A DNA stretch of 64,000 nucleotides from NCBI RefSeq assembly GCF_000382125.1, contig NZ_KB907548.1, forward strand, positions 496,001-560,000, given 5' to 3'. The position numbers were made by a program, and so were the translations under genes. Shown here piece after piece: positions 1 to 7,721 of the stretch. Within the stretch, counting starts at the first letter, position 1, and the number at the start of each line of letters is the position of its first letter. Under the pieces are notes generated by a model. The model worked only from the letters and a program-made list of their open reading frames with translations. It did no database searches and had not been told where the DNA came from. This DNA comes from Eudoraea adriatica DSM 19308. GTDB lineage: Bacteria; Bacteroidota; Bacteroidia; Flavobacteriales; Flavobacteriaceae.

Positions 1-118
1 TTGAACATCGTATTAGCTGTCTCGCCCACGCATCATATTCCCGAGATTTAGGGATGTTCTTACAGAACTTCCAACAGTCAATCGCAAACCTTTTAGTTCT
101 AGATTTCAGATCCTGTAT
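1..118 (-). pseudogene. Four-helix-bundle (S23-type) protein, 5' part, start codon lost, runs off left edge
   Basis: On the minus strand the bases read QDLKSRTKRFAIDCWKFCKN and continue IPKSREYDAWARQL to the window edge. This is typical of the N-terminus of the small four-helix-bundle proteins (23S rRNA intervening-sequence family) of Bacteroidota. The second copy at 12721-12834 has the same text with a proper ATG. Here the matching codon is ATA and no other start is seen in frame before a stop, so this copy is probably not translated from its native start. The function of the family is unknown. The rest of the gene, if intact, lies outside the window. Confidence 0.6.
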
Positions 119-424
119 TCCTCTATTTTAGTGTCATTTCCAAATATTGTCACCGAAAATTCCATCTCGTACTTCGTACTTCCAACCTCGAACCTTAATT
201 AGCCTAACCACCCTCTTTATTAAATTCCAAAATACAAACCCCAAATTCCAATGTTCACATTTGCTTTTTTCTTTTTTGGGATTTGAGATTTGAGATTTGG
301 TGCTTATTATTATCCAAGCCACCCCTCTCTGTCCAAACTACGATACTGTATGGCTTCCGCTAGGTGTGACGCCTCAATGTTTTCTTTGGCCTCAAGGTCC
401 GCAATGGTCCTCGATACTTTAGAG
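14..424 (-). repeat. Left copy of the comM 3'-end / four-helix-bundle duplication
   Basis: This stretch and 12735-13040 are diverged copies of one segment, in the same orientation and order: the start of the four-helix-bundle gene, an intergenic part (both contain TCGTACTTCGTACTTCCAAC and ACCTTAATTA.CCTAACCACC) and the comM 3' end. The left copy carries an extra AT-rich insert (about 215-305) made of short runs such as AAATTCCAA and GGGATTTGAGATTTGG. A similar insert lies before the comM remnant at 2646. The four-helix-bundle gene continues to the left only in this copy, so this copy is probably the ancestral right-hand neighbour of the locus. Confidence 0.7.
310..424 (-). pseudogene. comM: comM 3'-end remnant 1
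   Basis: The minus strand reads [20 protein letters not shown], then [17 protein letters not shown] and a stop. This matches the last 35 or so codons of the Mg-chelatase-like ATPase ComM/YifB, and the intact C-terminus at 12916 ends with nearly the same residues ([15 protein letters not shown]). The homology stops abruptly near position 424, where unrelated sequence leading to the CPBP protease gene begins. It is best explained as an old comM 3' end displaced by later insertions at the locus. Confidence 0.85.
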
Positions 425-476
425 TAATAATTTCAATTATAGCATAAACCTGTTCTAAAAGTTCGAACAGATGTAT

Positions 477-1208
477 TTAGTTACTGGCAAGATAAATCTG
501 AACAAAAAGCAGCGTATCCATATAGATATGCGCAATAATCAGCGTCCATAGCCTTTTCTTTAGTACAAAATAGCTAATTCCCATAGCCAAACCCATAAAT
601 CCGGTTTGGACCATCCCCATAGCACCCCATTCATAATGAATTAATCCGAAGAAAACCGAACTAAGAAGTACAGCTATTAGCTTGCTATATTTGAAGGATT
701 GTGTTATTTCAGCAATGCGATTGATTAAAAATGCACGGTAAATTACCTCCTCAGCAAAAGAAGAAATGAAGTATACTCCCAAAAGTGACAGAAGGAGCCC
801 CCCCAGATTGTCTTTTAAAAAATCATATCTACTAAAATCCGCACTATCGGGAATTCCCGTAATATTAGCCATAATAATAGCACCCAGAATGAAGCAGCTG
901 ACAGCAAATACAAATACCACCAAAGATTGTCCAAAGGCGCGGAGGCCTTGCTTTAGACTAACCGGATTGAAGGTCAGTCCAAATTCTTTCCAGGACTGTC
1001 CGCGTAGTTTCAGACTGGTCCAAATCATTGCTAACATAAGGAGATTAGCAACCCAAACAACACCATAGCTACGAATAAGATCTTCACCAACCCATGAACT
1101 TGTACATTTAATAAACAAGAGGGCCGGAAGAAATACCAACAACATTTCGCCAAAGCAGTATATCCAATTCTGGTGGTCCGATTGTACATTTTCCATCTTA
1201 GTTTCCAT
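477..1208 (-). CDS. CPBP family intramembrane metalloprotease
   Basis: The 243-residue protein is mostly hydrophobic with about six to eight membrane segments. It carries the CPBP/Abi motifs: EEVIYRAFLINR near residues 157-168 (EExxxR, motif 1), FGLIHYEWG near 186-194 (FxxxH, motif 2) and a late HIYMD near 228. These supply the putative metal-binding glutamates and histidines. Family members (CAAX-prenyl protease or bacteriocin self-immunity type) cleave membrane substrates, and the substrate here is unknown. It lies between two comM remnants, so it is cargo of the island. The next gene upstream, an AraC-type regulator, has the same orientation at 113 bp distance. Confidence 0.88.
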   Translation of the reverse strand: METKMENVQSDHQNWIYCFGEMLLVFLPALLFIKCTSSWVGEDLIRSYGVVWVANLLMLAMIWTSLKLRGQSWKEFGLTFNPVSLKQGLRAFGQSLVVFVFAVSCFILGAIIMANITGIPDSADFSRYDFLKDNLGGLLLSLLGVYFISSFAEEVIYRAFLINRIAEITQSFKYSKLIAVLLSSVFFGLIHYEWGAMGMVQTGFMGLAMGISYFVLKKRLWTLIIAHIYMDTLLFVQIYLASN

Positions 1209-1321
1209 ATTATTTGAATTTTAAGTTAGATTCAAAACTATTGTAGAGAGAAATGGAAATCGACCGTCTTCAGGAAAACGGACGAAATAAATACAACTAT
1301 TATCGCAAAATTTAAGTCTAA

Positions 1322-2452
1322 CTAGGTTTGGGATAGACTTTTTTTAAATTCGGATGGAGTTTTACCGGTCAGTTTTTTGAATTCCTTGTTGAAGGAAGAT
1401 TTGGAATTAAATCCGGCCTGAAACATGGCTTCAATTATGGTTATTTTCTTATCAGGGCCTTGGAGAATTGTTTTTACCTCTTCACAGCGAAAGGTATTTA
1501 TGAAATCATAGAAGTTTTGATCGAATCCCTGATTTATAACCTGGGAGAGCACTTTTCCACTTACGCCTAATTCCTCGGCTAAATCTTTACTATTCAAATC
1601 TGGATTCAGGTATAGTTGATCTGTCAGCATCAAGTTGGTAAGCTGATTTTTGTAATTACTAATATCAACCGGACTAAGATTAGACATCGCATACTTTTCA
1701 GTTTCTTTTTTAGCAATACCAGAAAATATAGCAGGTTGATTTAGTGCTTTTACCAATATCAGATTAATGAAGTAGAAAGTTACAAGAAGTAATACTGTGA
1801 CCGAAACATACAAGAATATCCTATTGCTTATAATAGGTGTCAGGTTATGAATCATTGCAACAATAGTGATGACAGTAAAGGCCCGTAGCATAAAATTGAG
1901 CCAGTCTAGTTTAATCCCGTCTATACTTGAATACTTATCTTTTATTACATCATGATACATTTTGATTGTGCTCCAGGATAACCACAAATAGTATAATATA
2001 TGTAAATATATAAACAGACTAATGACATATACCCAGGCAGGAAAATCTGCGGTGGTAATTTTTAATGCAATTTCCGGCCCGGACTCCTTGTCCAGGGAAA
2101 CAATTAGAAATAGCACAAAGCATGTATATATGACATAAGGCACGAAATTCCACGCATCTCTCTTTTTAAAAGCAAAGTCGTGGAATACTACAGCCCGGCA
2201 ATAGAAATACAGAATAGGGCCATACAAGAAAAAAAAGGCGTCATCTAACAGATGAACCATTGGGTTGGGAAATATGTGCCCGCTAACTCGGGCTGCAAAA
2301 TCTATCAGATTAATAGCGAACAAAAAAAACAGCAAAGCCAGCAGGCTATTGTTTCTTTTAATTCCTTTTTTGTTCGTAAACAGGTAGAACGCCAAGAACA
2401 AAAATTGGAAAGCCACTAGGATAGAAAGAAATGCGCCCAGGTTGTATTTCAT
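1322..2452 (-). CDS. AraC-type regulator with N-terminal membrane-spanning domain
   Basis: About 376 residues from the ATG at 2452; an upstream in-frame ATG at 2497 would add 15 residues. The first 230 residues contain about seven hydrophobic segments. The last 100 form an AraC/HTH_18 DNA-binding domain, with the first helix-turn-helix around LNSKDLAEELGVSGKVLSQV and the second around IIEAMFQAGFNSKSSFNKEF followed by KKLTGKTPSEF. This 7TM-AraC layout is common in Bacteroidota, where the membrane part is thought to sense an envelope signal. The gene sits upstream of the CPBP protease and may control it (inference). It is also flanked by comM remnants. Confidence 0.9.
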   Translation of the reverse strand: MKYNLGAFLSILVAFQFLFLAFYLFTNKKGIKRNNSLLALLFFLFAINLIDFAARVSGHIFPNPMVHLLDDAFFFLYGPILYFYCRAVVFHDFAFKKRDAWNFVPYVIYTCFVLFLIVSLDKESGPEIALKITTADFPAWVYVISLFIYLHILYYLWLSWSTIKMYHDVIKDKYSSIDGIKLDWLNFMLRAFTVITIVAMIHNLTPIISNRIFLYVSVTVLLLVTFYFINLILVKALNQPAIFSGIAKKETEKYAMSNLSPVDISNYKNQLTNLMLTDQLYLNPDLNSKDLAEELGVSGKVLSQVINQGFDQNFYDFINTFRCEEVKTILQGPDKKITIIEAMFQAGFNSKSSFNKEFKKLTGKTPSEFKKSLSQT

Positions 2453-2645
2453 AACAATTAAATATAAGCAAATCTCTATAAAGGAAGAGAGTATCAATAG
2501 GTCTTCGATACGTATTTACTGAAATTTACCCCAATCATCCTTCTCTTATTATTTCCAAAATTCAAATTCCAAATTTCAAAAGAGTTGATCAAGCATATGG
2601 TTATACAGGGTTTGAGATTTGATGCTTGAGTTTTGGTGCTTCCTT

Positions 2646-2706
2646 TTATCCAAGCCACCCTTCCCTATCCAGACTACGATACTGAATGGCCTCAGCTATG
2701 CCCCTG
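2646..2706 (-). pseudogene. comM: comM 3'-end remnant 2
   Basis: The minus strand reads [17 protein letters not shown] and stop, the extreme C-terminus of ComM. It is shorter than remnant 1 and follows an AT-rich segment of AAATTCCAA/GATTTGAG type like that before remnant 1. Homology ends near 2706, about 60 bp before the promoter of the first DUF6090 gene. It is a second displaced comM end and independent of the remnant at 310. Confidence 0.85.
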
Positions 2707-2766
2707 AATGTGTAACCTTTGAAATATGCCAATCTTAATGATGTTAAAACCTTACAAATATTTCAG

Positions 2767-2774
2767 TACCTTGT
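2767..2774 (+). promoter_or_regulatory. Probable -7 box of DUF6090 gene 1
   Basis: TACCTTGT resembles the Bacteroidota -7 box TAnnTTTG and lies 36 bp before the ATG at 2803. It begins a leader (aaggtaaCCACCAAC) that recurs before other copies. No clear -33 TTTG is seen. Confidence 0.45.
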
Positions 2775-2802
2775 TAAGGTAACCACCAACCACTTCCTTA
2801 CC

Positions 2803-3519
2803 ATGATTAACTTCTTTCGAAAAATTCGTAAACAACTGCTTACTCAAAATAAAGTCTCAAAATACCTATTATATGCCATTGGCGAAATTGTACTTGTTGT
2901 CATCGGTATTTTGATTGCTTTAAGTATTAATAATTGGAATGAATGGAGGAAGGATAGAATTATGGAGCGGGAGGTTCTTGGTCAACTGTCTGAATCGTTG
3001 ACTAAGAATTGTGAGGCGTTAGAAGACACCATCGGGGCAGCGATAGAATTAAATAATTCAAGATATATTATCACCTCCGCCCTTGCTCAAAAAACACCTT
3101 ATTCGGATTCTCTTGAGAATCATTTTTGGGTTGCTAGTTTAGATTTTCGGCATACTACTTTCAGCTATTCCGGTTATGAAATTTTTAAAAATGAAGGATT
3201 TAGTGTTTTAACATCATCAGAATTAAGAGTGGCAATTGTGAATCTGTTTGAAAGTGACCTTAAGCGCCTTGAAGCCAATGAATCTGAAGTAATTAGAAAT
3301 ATTCATATTGAAGAAGTGGCAAAATTCATGATAGATAATTTCAATAATAGAAGAATTCCAAACGATTATGCATTGGTGCAAAGTAATCAACCGTTTTCGG
3401 AAAATTTAAAAGCCATTAGTGAGCGTGAGGATTGGCTAAATGGACAGAGAAGCAGATTGCTTGAGAAATGCAGAAGAGTACTGCAATTCATTAAGGAAGA
3501 ATTGGAAGAAGCGGACTAA
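2803..3519 (+). CDS. DUF6090 family membrane protein 1
   Basis: The first of 12 paralogues in this window. The family is recognised by its head: a basic cytoplasmic stretch (MINFFRKIRKQL), then KYLLYAIGEIVLVVIGILIA as a single membrane segment (about residues 18-42), then the almost invariant INNWNE. The remaining 190 or so residues should lie outside the inner membrane. They contain the family's second conserved block, here GYEIFKNEGFSVL followed by a helical LFESDL motif. Function is unknown. The ATG at 2803 is chosen over 2719 because it aligns with the start of every paralogue and lies behind the conserved promoter and leader. C-terminus is RVLQFIKEELEEAD, shared with copies 4 and 8. Confidence 0.88.
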   Translation: MINFFRKIRKQLLTQNKVSKYLLYAIGEIVLVVIGILIALSINNWNEWRKDRIMEREVLGQLSESLTKNCEALEDTIGAAIELNNSRYIITSALAQKTPYSDSLENHFWVASLDFRHTTFSYSGYEIFKNEGFSVLTSSELRVAIVNLFESDLKRLEANESEVIRNIHIEEVAKFMIDNFNNRRIPNDYALVQSNQPFSENLKAISEREDWLNGQRSRLLEKCRRVLQFIKEELEEAD

Positions 3520-3554
3520 GGAATTGGCAGTGATAAGAATGCTTTTTTTACGAT

Positions 3555-3610
3555 CCCCCCGGTAGCGCGAGCGTCACGCCCCCCGGTAGCGCGAGCGTCA
3601 CGCTCGTGAC
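3555..3610 (+). repeat. REP palindrome, 24-bp unit duplicated
   Basis: CCCCCCGGTAGCGCGAGCGT plus CACG occurs twice in tandem (3555-3578, 3579-3602), and the second copy continues into CTCGTGAC. AGCGTCACGCT is the palindromic core. The same core flanks the REP-associated transposase at 12100-12672, and a piece of the same kind of transposase follows here at 3637. Confidence 0.8.
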
Positions 3611-3636
3611 CAAAATTGTTTACTGGGTTTGATCTT

Positions 3637-3700
3637 TCAAAGATCCATCATGCCCAAGTGCAAGCCTTTATTATCAATTTTGAGAACAGTTTCCTCGTAA
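3637..3700 (-). pseudogene. REP-associated tyrosine transposase (RAYT), 3' remnant
   Basis: The minus strand encodes ETVLKIDNKGLHLGMMDL and stop, matching the end of the complete RAYT at 12100-12672 (TVLKIDNEGMNLGLMDF). Everything upstream of these 18 codons is gone. The reading frame runs directly into a comM fragment (ITDVALVGY), so a deletion has fused the transposase tail to the comM break point. A REP palindrome lies on its 3' side, as expected of a RAYT unit. Confidence 0.8.
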
Positions 3701-3743
3701 CCTACAAGCGCTACATCTGTGATTCTATCAAATGTGGCGGTCT
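3696..3743. other. att-like site A, comM-side hybrid
   Basis: From ACATC at 3713 to GGTCT at 3743 is 31 bp, the same spacing as sites B to F. On the minus strand it reads TATFDRITDV, and the bases beyond ACATC continue as ALVG, the true comM codons after the break point. It is therefore an old junction with a comM 3' half on its left and a cassette on its right. DUF6090 gene 2 begins 77 bp later. Confidence 0.7.
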
Positions 3744-3789
3744 GTTTACCTAAATAATTATCTTATTACCGGCGTGTTGGTTAATTCTG

Positions 3790-3797
3790 TATCTTAG
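3790..3797 (+). promoter_or_regulatory. Probable -7 box of DUF6090 gene 2
   Basis: TATCTTAG, 30 bp before the ATG, is followed by the leader GAAGAACAACCAACTACTTC shared with copies 9, 10 and 11. Confidence 0.45.
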
Positions 3798-3819
3798 GAA
3801 GAACAACCAACTACTTCAC

Positions 3820-4608
3820 ATGATTGGCTTCTTTAGAAAAATTCGTAAAAAACTGGCCGATGATAACCAGTTCTTCAAATATTCCAGATATGCTATTGGT
3901 GAGATTGTACTGGTTGTTGTGGGGATACTGATTGCCTTGCAGATCAATAATTGGAATAATGATAGGCTAAAAAAGGAACAATTAAACACATTTCTCGTAA
4001 GACTTACTGAGGACCTGCAATCTGATAGGTTAAACCTAAATAGGAAGGTAACTGGATACCAAAAGGGTGCTTTGAGGCACAACCATGTACTAAAAATATG
4101 TGGTCTTGACACCGTAATTATTGAAGAACTTTATCGACCAGAGAAGGAAACTGAAATATACGATTGGCAATGGCAAGGACCATATCCAGAGGAGTTTGAT
4201 TTTAAGTTTTTTAAAAACGTAATTATAATCACCGGGCATGTACTTCGTTTTAATTCAAAAAACAGCACGATAACTGAAATGAAAAACACCGGGATTTATT
4301 CAGAAATTAAGAATGTTACCTTAAAGGATGAATTAGATACCTATTATAATGAAATTGTGGAATTTGATGCAAATCAAATTGATCTGGCCAAAAATTGGAT
4401 ACAAACCATGATAGATGACGGTGTATATCCAGATAATGACATGGATAGAATGGACGATCCTAAGGAACTGATCACCAAAAGCCCTAAAAGAATCAGTCTG
4501 CTCAAATATTTAATCCGAGAATATAGTTGGAAACATTATTATAGTGGACGACTCGCCCAAAGAATCGATTCAATGATTCCAAAACTGGAAGCCGAAATTA
4601 ATTGGTAA
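3820..4608 (+). CDS. DUF6090 family membrane protein 2
   Basis: A 262-residue member with head MIGFFRKIRKKLADDNQFFK and the usual anchor (YAIGEIVLVVVGILIALQIN). The outer part contains YDWQWQGPYPEEFDFKFF near 123-140, a block shared only with copy 5 (WKGSFPDS), and the conserved helix block ITEMKNTGIYSEIKN. Copies 2 and 5 therefore form a subfamily. The gene is the first one right of att-like site A and has its own promoter. Its product presumably sits in the inner membrane; the role is unknown. Confidence 0.88.
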   Translation: MIGFFRKIRKKLADDNQFFKYSRYAIGEIVLVVVGILIALQINNWNNDRLKKEQLNTFLVRLTEDLQSDRLNLNRKVTGYQKGALRHNHVLKICGLDTVIIEELYRPEKETEIYDWQWQGPYPEEFDFKFFKNVIIITGHVLRFNSKNSTITEMKNTGIYSEIKNVTLKDELDTYYNEIVEFDANQIDLAKNWIQTMIDDGVYPDNDMDRMDDPKELITKSPKRISLLKYLIREYSWKHYYSGRLAQRIDSMIPKLEAEINW

Positions 4609-4670
4609 TCTTGGGGGTCTTATAAGTTAAATATGGTTAGGTTGATTTATAGTCTCTTATAATAATTCCT

Positions 4671-4678
4671 TACCTTAG
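4671..4678 (+). promoter_or_regulatory. Probable -7 box of DUF6090 gene 3
   Basis: TACCTTAG, 33 bp before the ATG, is preceded by TAGTCTCTTATAATAATTCC. This upstream block is nearly shared with copies 9 and 10 (AAGTCTCTTATATTAAATCA). Confidence 0.5.
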
Positions 4679-4703
4679 GTAGAACAACCAACTTTAACTT
4701 TAC

Positions 4704-5507
4704 ATGATTGGCTTTTTCCGTAAAATCCGCAAAAAACTCGCAGACGATAACAAGCCGTTAAAATACATGAGGTATGCTATTGGAGAAATTGTGCTTGTGG
4801 TTATTGGCATTTTGATTGCTTTACAGATTAACACATGGAATGAAGAATTAAAAAATCAAAAGAATGAATATAGCTTTTACAAGGATATTCTTAGCGATCT
4901 TGAAAAAGATAGTATAAAATTAAATGGTCTTACTATATATTATAAGAATAGGATTGAACATGCAGGTTGGCTTTTAAAAAAAGTTAGAAATCCAAATAGT
5001 CCGCTTGAAAATGAAGAATTTGGCAAACATGTTGAACCTTTATATATTGGTCCGCTACAAGTAACCTACAATTCTTCCTACGAATCGGCAAAAAGTTCTG
5101 GTGCATTCGCAAATTTTAAAAACGAGGAAATACTAAAAAACCTAAACCAATTTTACGCTGATTTTGAGGAACTAAATGTTATTATGGAATCAACATTACG
5201 TTCGTTGGAATCTAAATTAGAACCTCTAATGTCAACCGTTCCGGAAAATTTTATCACTTCGGAAAGTGGGGCTTATGTTATCATGTCCGAGTGGCATGGT
5301 AATAGCGGATTTTATGAATTTATAGACGATATTAAAGATAAACGAAACCTCACTGTCGATATAAAAACTTTTATACAAAAACCTCAATTTGAATATTATT
5401 TAATTGGAGACCTTGGTAGATCATTCAATGCACTGACAAGTCTAAAACTCCGAGAGGAGCGACTTTCCAAAATAAAAAATGAAATTAAGAAATACATCAA
5501 AGACTAA
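4704..5507 (+). CDS. DUF6090 family membrane protein 3
   Basis: 267 residues, the longest copy. The head (MIGFFRKIRKKLADDNKPLK) matches copy 10, while the outer part is its own: FYKDILSDLEKDSIKLN near 57-73 and SSYESAKSSGAFANFKNEE near 118-136. The head of one subgroup combined with the outer part of another suggests mosaic ancestry. It is followed after 20 bp by copy 4 and is probably co-transcribed with it. Confidence 0.87.
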   Translation: MIGFFRKIRKKLADDNKPLKYMRYAIGEIVLVVIGILIALQINTWNEELKNQKNEYSFYKDILSDLEKDSIKLNGLTIYYKNRIEHAGWLLKKVRNPNSPLENEEFGKHVEPLYIGPLQVTYNSSYESAKSSGAFANFKNEEILKNLNQFYADFEELNVIMESTLRSLESKLEPLMSTVPENFITSESGAYVIMSEWHGNSGFYEFIDDIKDKRNLTVDIKTFIQKPQFEYYLIGDLGRSFNALTSLKLREERLSKIKNEIKKYIKD

Positions 5508-5527
5508 AAATATTTCAGAAATAAATT

Positions 5528-6250
5528 ATGATCAACTTCTTTAGAAAAATTCGCCAGCAACTCCTTAGTCAAAATAAGGTTTCTAAATATCTTTTGTATG
5601 CTATTGGCGAAATTGTATTGGTGGTAATTGGGATATTGATTGCTTTGCAAATCAATAATTGGAATGAAGAAAGGAGAGATAGAATAATTGAGCAAAAGGT
5701 GCTTGAAGGGTTAGCTAAGAATCTTGAAATGAATATTGAAAGGTTTGAGAAACGCTTAAATAATATTCAGTGGTATAGTAAATCTGGAGAGATTATACTT
5801 TCCATAATTGAGAACAAAAGAGAAGAAACGGATACACTACGTCAACATTGGAATCCGGCTCTAATAAACGGCTCGGGTGAAATCATAACAATTGCTGGAT
5901 ACGAAGCTCTAAAGAACGTTGGATTTGAGATTATTAGTAATGCAGTGGTGAAAGATGAAATCATCAATCTTTATGAGGACACTTATTTACTACAATTGAA
6001 TCTTAGGCAGAATTGGGGTACTGAAGTTAAACCTGACCTAGATAAGTATATTACTGAGCACTTTTCATGGAATATAATATCTCGAGAAAGGGTTCCACAT
6101 GATTATCACTTTATAATAAATGATAACTATTTTATTGGATTAATAAAAACAGCTGCTCTTCAGAGAGCTTTCATTACAAATGCTTTAAATAAAAGTCTGA
6201 AAGAATCTCAAAGAGTTCTCCAACTCATCAAGGATGAATTGAAGGAATGA
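5528..6250 (+). CDS. DUF6090 family membrane protein 4
   Basis: 240 residues. Its outer domain is clearly the sister of copy 8: both have IAGYEALKNVGFEIISN / KAGYESLKNIGFEIIRN, a following NLYEDTY / NLHENTY, and KPDLDKYITEHF / RPDLDTYLIDHF. It lies 20 bp behind copy 3 with no promoter of its own in view, which suggests a two-gene operon. The DNA of the first 140 bases is much closer to other copies than the rest of the gene is. Confidence 0.87.
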   Translation: MINFFRKIRQQLLSQNKVSKYLLYAIGEIVLVVIGILIALQINNWNEERRDRIIEQKVLEGLAKNLEMNIERFEKRLNNIQWYSKSGEIILSIIENKREETDTLRQHWNPALINGSGEIITIAGYEALKNVGFEIISNAVVKDEIINLYEDTYLLQLNLRQNWGTEVKPDLDKYITEHFSWNIISRERVPHDYHFIINDNYFIGLIKTAALQRAFITNALNKSLKESQRVLQLIKDELKE

Positions 6251-6460
6251 GATTAATTATCTCTAAGTGCTTAAGAGAGTATAGAATTGAAAAATAACGA
6301 AAGCACAACAATGAATATGAAATCATAGCTCCCATAAGGTTGCTAAGCTTCATTTACTAACCGTTATGCCAAACATGAATAATCATCGGACAAGTACAGC
6401 AATGTTCCTAAGGAGATTTGAGGATTAAATTAAACATCTTTCGTGTGTGAAAAACTAGCC

Positions 6461-6526
6461 TCGATATAATTTGTAGAATATTTCACATCACTTATTACAG
6501 ATGTAGATAATACTAAAAAGAAACTA
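6461..6526 (+). repeat. Direct repeat, left copy, flanking inverted DUF6090 gene 5
   Basis: TAGAATATTTCACATCACTT then ATTACAGATGTAGATAATAC and TAAAAAGAAACTA match 7547-7615 at roughly three of four positions in the same orientation. The pair brackets the only DUF6090 gene on the minus strand. The surrounding gap 6251-6537 holds no gene I can support; it also contains a stray leader-like motif (AACGAAAGCACAACAAT near 6296). Confidence 0.55.
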
Positions 6527-6537
6527 TGTTTAACTTG

Positions 6538-7356
6538 TTAATTTTTCAAGATCTGTTCTTCTTTTTCAATAAGTCTTATCAAGTCCAAAGCCTTTTTTTG
6601 AGATTGTGAGGCCCAAATGCAATGATAATTTACTTCAAGAGCCAGATATCGCAATTGGTGTACCACATCTTTTTTGCCCTTTAAAGAAGCAATAGGATCT
6701 TCCAAATCTGAAACATCTAAGTTAAATATACCGTACTTGTCACGTAAAAATCGAGTGGTTTCATTCGCCCATTCTTCATGTTCTTCGATGGCATAACCTT
6801 CAAGGCGTTGGGCCACAAAGCTGTAATAATCACCAATTTTACTTTTTAGAATGGCGTTGTGAATGTTGGAGAAGGAGCCTGTGGAATATAACTCATTGAT
6901 TACTGATTTGTTAAAAGTAGCGCCTCCGAAACCACGGCCAAGCATGGAAAAAGCCAAATTGGTAAACTTTCGGTTTAATGAATCTGGAAACGAACCCTTC
7001 CATGTATGATTTACATCATCATTTTTAGAAACATCAATCCATTCCATTTCTGTAAAAGTTTGTGTGTTCAATTCTGAATGTTCAAGTATATAAAAGATAC
7101 CTTTTAATCGTGTTTTATTGAAAGAAATGTTAGATTCCAAAGAAGCAATATCGTCATTTAGAGCTCCTCTTAAATTGGTCAAATAAATATGAGTCTCCGT
7201 TTCATCTTTTTGGCTTTCATTCCAGTTATTAACTTGTAATGCCAATAATATTCCAATCATTACAAGAAGAATTTCTCCAAAAGCATATTTTAAATACTTT
7301 ATCGTTTTACTTTTCTCCATAAGTTCGTATCGAATTTTTCTAAAGAATTTTATCAT
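6538..7356 (-). CDS. DUF6090 family membrane protein 5 (inverted)
   Basis: 272 residues and the only paralogue on the minus strand. Head MIKFFRKIRYELMEKSKTIK is like copy 12. The outer part shares with copy 2 the block WKGSFPDSLNRKF and continues FSMLGRGFGGATFNKSVINE, the family's conserved helix block in altered form. Upstream on its own strand a TATCCCTTTG box and GACCAACTACTAACCAATG leader resemble those of the other copies. It lies between direct repeats at 6461 and 7547 and may have arrived or flipped as a unit. Confidence 0.87.
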   Translation of the reverse strand: MIKFFRKIRYELMEKSKTIKYLKYAFGEILLVMIGILLALQVNNWNESQKDETETHIYLTNLRGALNDDIASLESNISFNKTRLKGIFYILEHSELNTQTFTEMEWIDVSKNDDVNHTWKGSFPDSLNRKFTNLAFSMLGRGFGGATFNKSVINELYSTGSFSNIHNAILKSKIGDYYSFVAQRLEGYAIEEHEEWANETTRFLRDKYGIFNLDVSDLEDPIASLKGKKDVVHQLRYLALEVNYHCIWASQSQKKALDLIRLIEKEEQILKN

Positions 7357-7546
7357 TGGTTAGTAGTTGGTCATAATGAAAATTAACAAAGGGATAGCAT
7401 CATTGACAATATCCTACCTATGTGTACTAAGATAATAAATCTTTGATGTCCATACGGGTTCAGTCCTCAAAATGGATATAAATTACAATTGTCTTGGCAG
7501 ATCTATGCCCGTGGCGTAATTGATCTGTTCTATTCTCCAAAAGAAG

Positions 7547-7615
7547 GGATAGATTTAATTCATAGAGTATTTAACAGCACTTCTCACTGATGTGGATAGT
7601 ACTAAACGGTAACTA
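7547..7615 (+). repeat. Direct repeat, right copy, flanking inverted DUF6090 gene 5
   Basis: TAGAGTATTTAACAGCACTT then CTCACTGATGTGGATAGTAC and TAAACGGTAACTA pair with 6461-6526. The gap 7357-7721 (365 bp) otherwise holds only the promoter of gene 5 on the minus strand and the promoter of gene 6 on the plus strand. Confidence 0.55.
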
Positions 7616-7686
7616 ATAATTTATGATATAGGATTACTTACTTTTAAGTCTAATTGAATACAAATTATTGGAATAAAATATTTCCG

Positions 7687-7694
7687 TACCTTGA
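7687..7694 (+). promoter_or_regulatory. Probable -7 box of DUF6090 operon 6-7-8
   Basis: TACCTTGA, 35 bp before the ATG, is followed by AAGGAAACCACCAACCTCAC, the same leader type as in gene 1. It would serve three genes that overlap or follow closely. Confidence 0.45.
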
Positions 7695-7721
7695 TAAGGA
7701 AACCACCAACCTCACCTTTTT

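Noticed and set aside
134-322. Open frame of 62 codons at the left edge, minus strand
   Set aside because: It crosses the comM remnant and an AT-rich simple-sequence insert in a different frame, with no likeness to any protein.
450-470. CTGTTC/GAACAG inverted repeat behind the CPBP gene as a terminator or att site
   Set aside because: The stem is only 6 bp with a 9-base loop and no T-run on the minus strand. ACAGATGT next to it recalls the att core, but the 31-bp pattern is absent.
477-1208. CPBP gene as a type II CAAX prenyl protease acting on prenylated proteins
   Set aside because: Bacteria of this group do not prenylate proteins in the eukaryotic way; only the general metalloprotease fold can be claimed.
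2719-2802. Earlier ATG at 2719 for DUF6090 gene 1
   Set aside because: It lies before the probable -7 box at 2767, and the extra residues do not occur in any other copy.
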